Shown here piece after piece: positions 4,661 to 5,833 of a DNA stretch of 5,833 bases; the first letter of the stretch is position 1, and each line of letters starts with the position of its first letter. The notes under the pieces are model-generated. The model did no database searches and had not been told where the DNA came from. It saw only the letters and a program-made list of their open reading frames with translations. Origin of the DNA: Flavobacteriaceae bacterium (GTDB lineage Bacteria; Bacteroidota; Bacteroidia; Flavobacteriales; Flavobacteriaceae); contig CANHBE010000170.1 in NCBI GenBank assembly GCA_947458575.1, positions 1 through 5,833 of the forward strand, read 5' to 3'. The translations under genes were made by a program, and so were the position numbers.

Positions 4661-5833
4661 ATGAAAAAAATATTATTCACTTTTTTTGTTACACTACAAT
4701 TTATAGGTTGGTCACAAAATCATCGATATACGACCTCACTCTTTCCAGGTTCTACTCGTTTAAATGATATTGTATACGGAACTGCACCTTCTATAAATGG
4801 GCCATTTTACACCGTTGAGTCAAGTACAACTCCACAAAATTTGGTAATGGATATTTATCAACCGACAGGAGATTCCTTTACACTGCGCCCTGCCGTTATA
4901 CTAGCGCATTCTGGAGCATTTTTATTAGGAAATCGAAATGCTGATGATATGACAGCGCTGTGTGATACCCTTGCCAGAAAGGGATATGTAACAGCCTCTA
5001 TTGATTATCGTTTAGGATTTAATTTAGTGGGCAATACAGAATTACATTCTAGCCGCGCTGTTTATAGAGGAATACAAGACGGCAGAACGGCTGTTCGCTT
5101 TTTGAGAGCAAATGCAGCGCAATATGGTATCGACCCAACGAAGATTTATTTTGTTGGAAGTAGCGCTGGAAGTTTTATCGCGTTACATACCATCTATGTT
5201 GATGAACCTACTGAAATTCCCACACAAGCCGGAACTGTGAGTTACACTAATATAACCCCACCTTTTGCGCATACAGCTCCAAGTTTAGGACCGCTTGATA
5301 TCGGAAACAATCTGTCATTTAATGGCAAACCTGATGCTGTAGTTTCTATGTGGGGAGCCATCCAAAGCACAAATTTAATAACGAGTAACAATACAACTCC
5401 AGTTTTATTAATTCATGGAGAAGCCGACCCCTTTGTTAATTTTAATACCGGAAGTCCGTTTGGTTATACGTCACTTCCGCAAGCCGATGGCAGTAATCCT
5501 ATTAACACAAAATTGGATGCTTTAGGATTTACCAACAAAGAAACCTATTTTGTACCTGACGAAGTTCATGAGTTTTATGGAACAACCAACGGTACTTGGA
5601 ACAACGGTTCAGGAGGAAATGCCTACTTGCCATTAATAACAGACAGAATATCACAGTTTTTGTGGAAACAACATAAACCGTCAGCAGATTTTAATTGGAC
5701 ATCTAATTCACTTACTACTTCATTTACAGACACAAGCACAGGTAGTTTAGCCTGGTGGTGGGATTTTGGAGACGGAAGCTTTAGCAATGAGCAAAATCCA
5801 ACGCATACCTATCCGGCAACAGGTAATTATCAA
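4661..5833 (+). CDS. secreted alpha/beta-hydrolase (esterase-like) with PKD domain, 3' end outside window
   Basis: The 391 codons are open to the window edge. A signal peptide (MKKILFTFFVTLQFIGWSQ) suggests export. The catalytic domain (about 25-338) is an alpha/beta-hydrolase of the carboxylesterase/BD-FAE-like kind: NLVMDIYQP, then the oxyanion strand VILAHSGAFLLGN (about 79-91, HSGA rather than the usual HGGG), SIDYRLG (113-119), nucleophile elbow GSSAG with Ser168, HGEADPFV with likely acid Asp256, and DEVHEFYG with likely base His303. From about residue 341 comes a PKD domain (PSADFNW...WWWDFGDGSFSNEQNPTHTY), cut off by the window. PKD plus a signal peptide in this phylum usually precedes a C-terminal type IX sorting domain, which would lie beyond the edge. 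The natural substrate is unknown, and a polysaccharide or polyester ester is plausible. An intergenic repeat with a -7-like box and a palindrome lie upstream. Confidence 0.88.
   Translation, partial: MKKILFTFFVTLQFIGWSQNHRYTTSLFPGSTRLNDIVYGTAPSINGPFYTVESSTTPQNLVMDIYQPTGDSFTLRPAVILAHSGAFLLGNRNADDMTALCDTLARKGYVTASIDYRLGFNLVGNTELHSSRAVYRGIQDGRTAVRFLRANAAQYGIDPTKIYFVGSSAGSFIALHTIYVDEPTEIPTQAGTVSYTNITPPFAHTAPSLGPLDIGNNLSFNGKPDAVVSMWGAIQSTNLITSNNTTPVLLIHGEADPFVNFNTGSPFGYTSLPQADGSNPINTKLDALGFTNKETYFVPDEVHEFYGTTNGTWNNGSGGNAYLPLITDRISQFLWKQHKPSADFNWTSNSLTTSFTDTSTGSLAWWWDFGDGSFSNEQNPTHTYPATGNYQ

Overview
The window looks like a chromosomal stretch from a Bacteroidetes (Flavobacteriia-like) bacterium. 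The evidence is the AT-rich sequence, a Ser-rich lipoprotein with an LVSC lipobox, a secreted hydrolase followed by a PKD-type domain (a layout common in type IX-secreted flavobacterial enzymes), almost no Shine-Dalgarno sequences, and promoter-like motifs of the Bacteroidetes type (TTTG ~19 nt upstream of TAnnTTTG). The species cannot be told from the sequence.

Left part (1-1248): the 3' part of an NfeD-like membrane protein, followed 4 nt later by a paraslipin/QmcA-like SPFH protein. This is a classic two-gene membrane-organisation operon. The SPFH protein has no N-terminal membrane segment of its own, so the NfeD partner probably anchors it.

Middle part (1249-3700) is accessory in character. 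Small orphan genes are separated by repeated intergenic sequence. A rightward pair of tiny, very basic membrane proteins (1643-2154) is followed by an AT-rich gene for a two-TM protein with two SHOCT-like motifs (2350-3060). A large imperfect hairpin with attC-like ends (3077-3209) follows. Next come two leftward genes for small hydrophobic proteins, 2 nt apart (3277-3689), ending in a good terminator. One of them (59 aa) is too short for ordinary ORF cut-offs, and the other has no ATG. The last ~54 nt of the 59-aa gene, plus ~48 nt beyond it, recur as a stop-ridden remnant at 1397-1501. Direct repeats of about 88% identity therefore flank the 1.7-kb block that carries the three rightward genes.

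Right part (3700-5833): a leftward lipoprotein gene with its own recognisable promoter and hairpin-plus-T-tract terminator, then a rightward secreted alpha/beta-hydrolase (esterase-like, with Ser168/Asp256/His303 as the likely triad) that runs off the window inside a PKD domain. A second interspersed repeat family lies 90-200 nt upstream of both the SHOCT gene and the hydrolase gene. It carries a TAAATTTG motif in each copy and has a weak third copy after the SPFH gene.

No tRNA, rRNA, CRISPR array, transposase or integrase is visible. The best leads for something undescribed are the two intergenic repeat families, the attC-like hairpin and the clusters of tiny membrane proteins. The sequence suggests a mobile or phage-derived cassette region but does not prove one.
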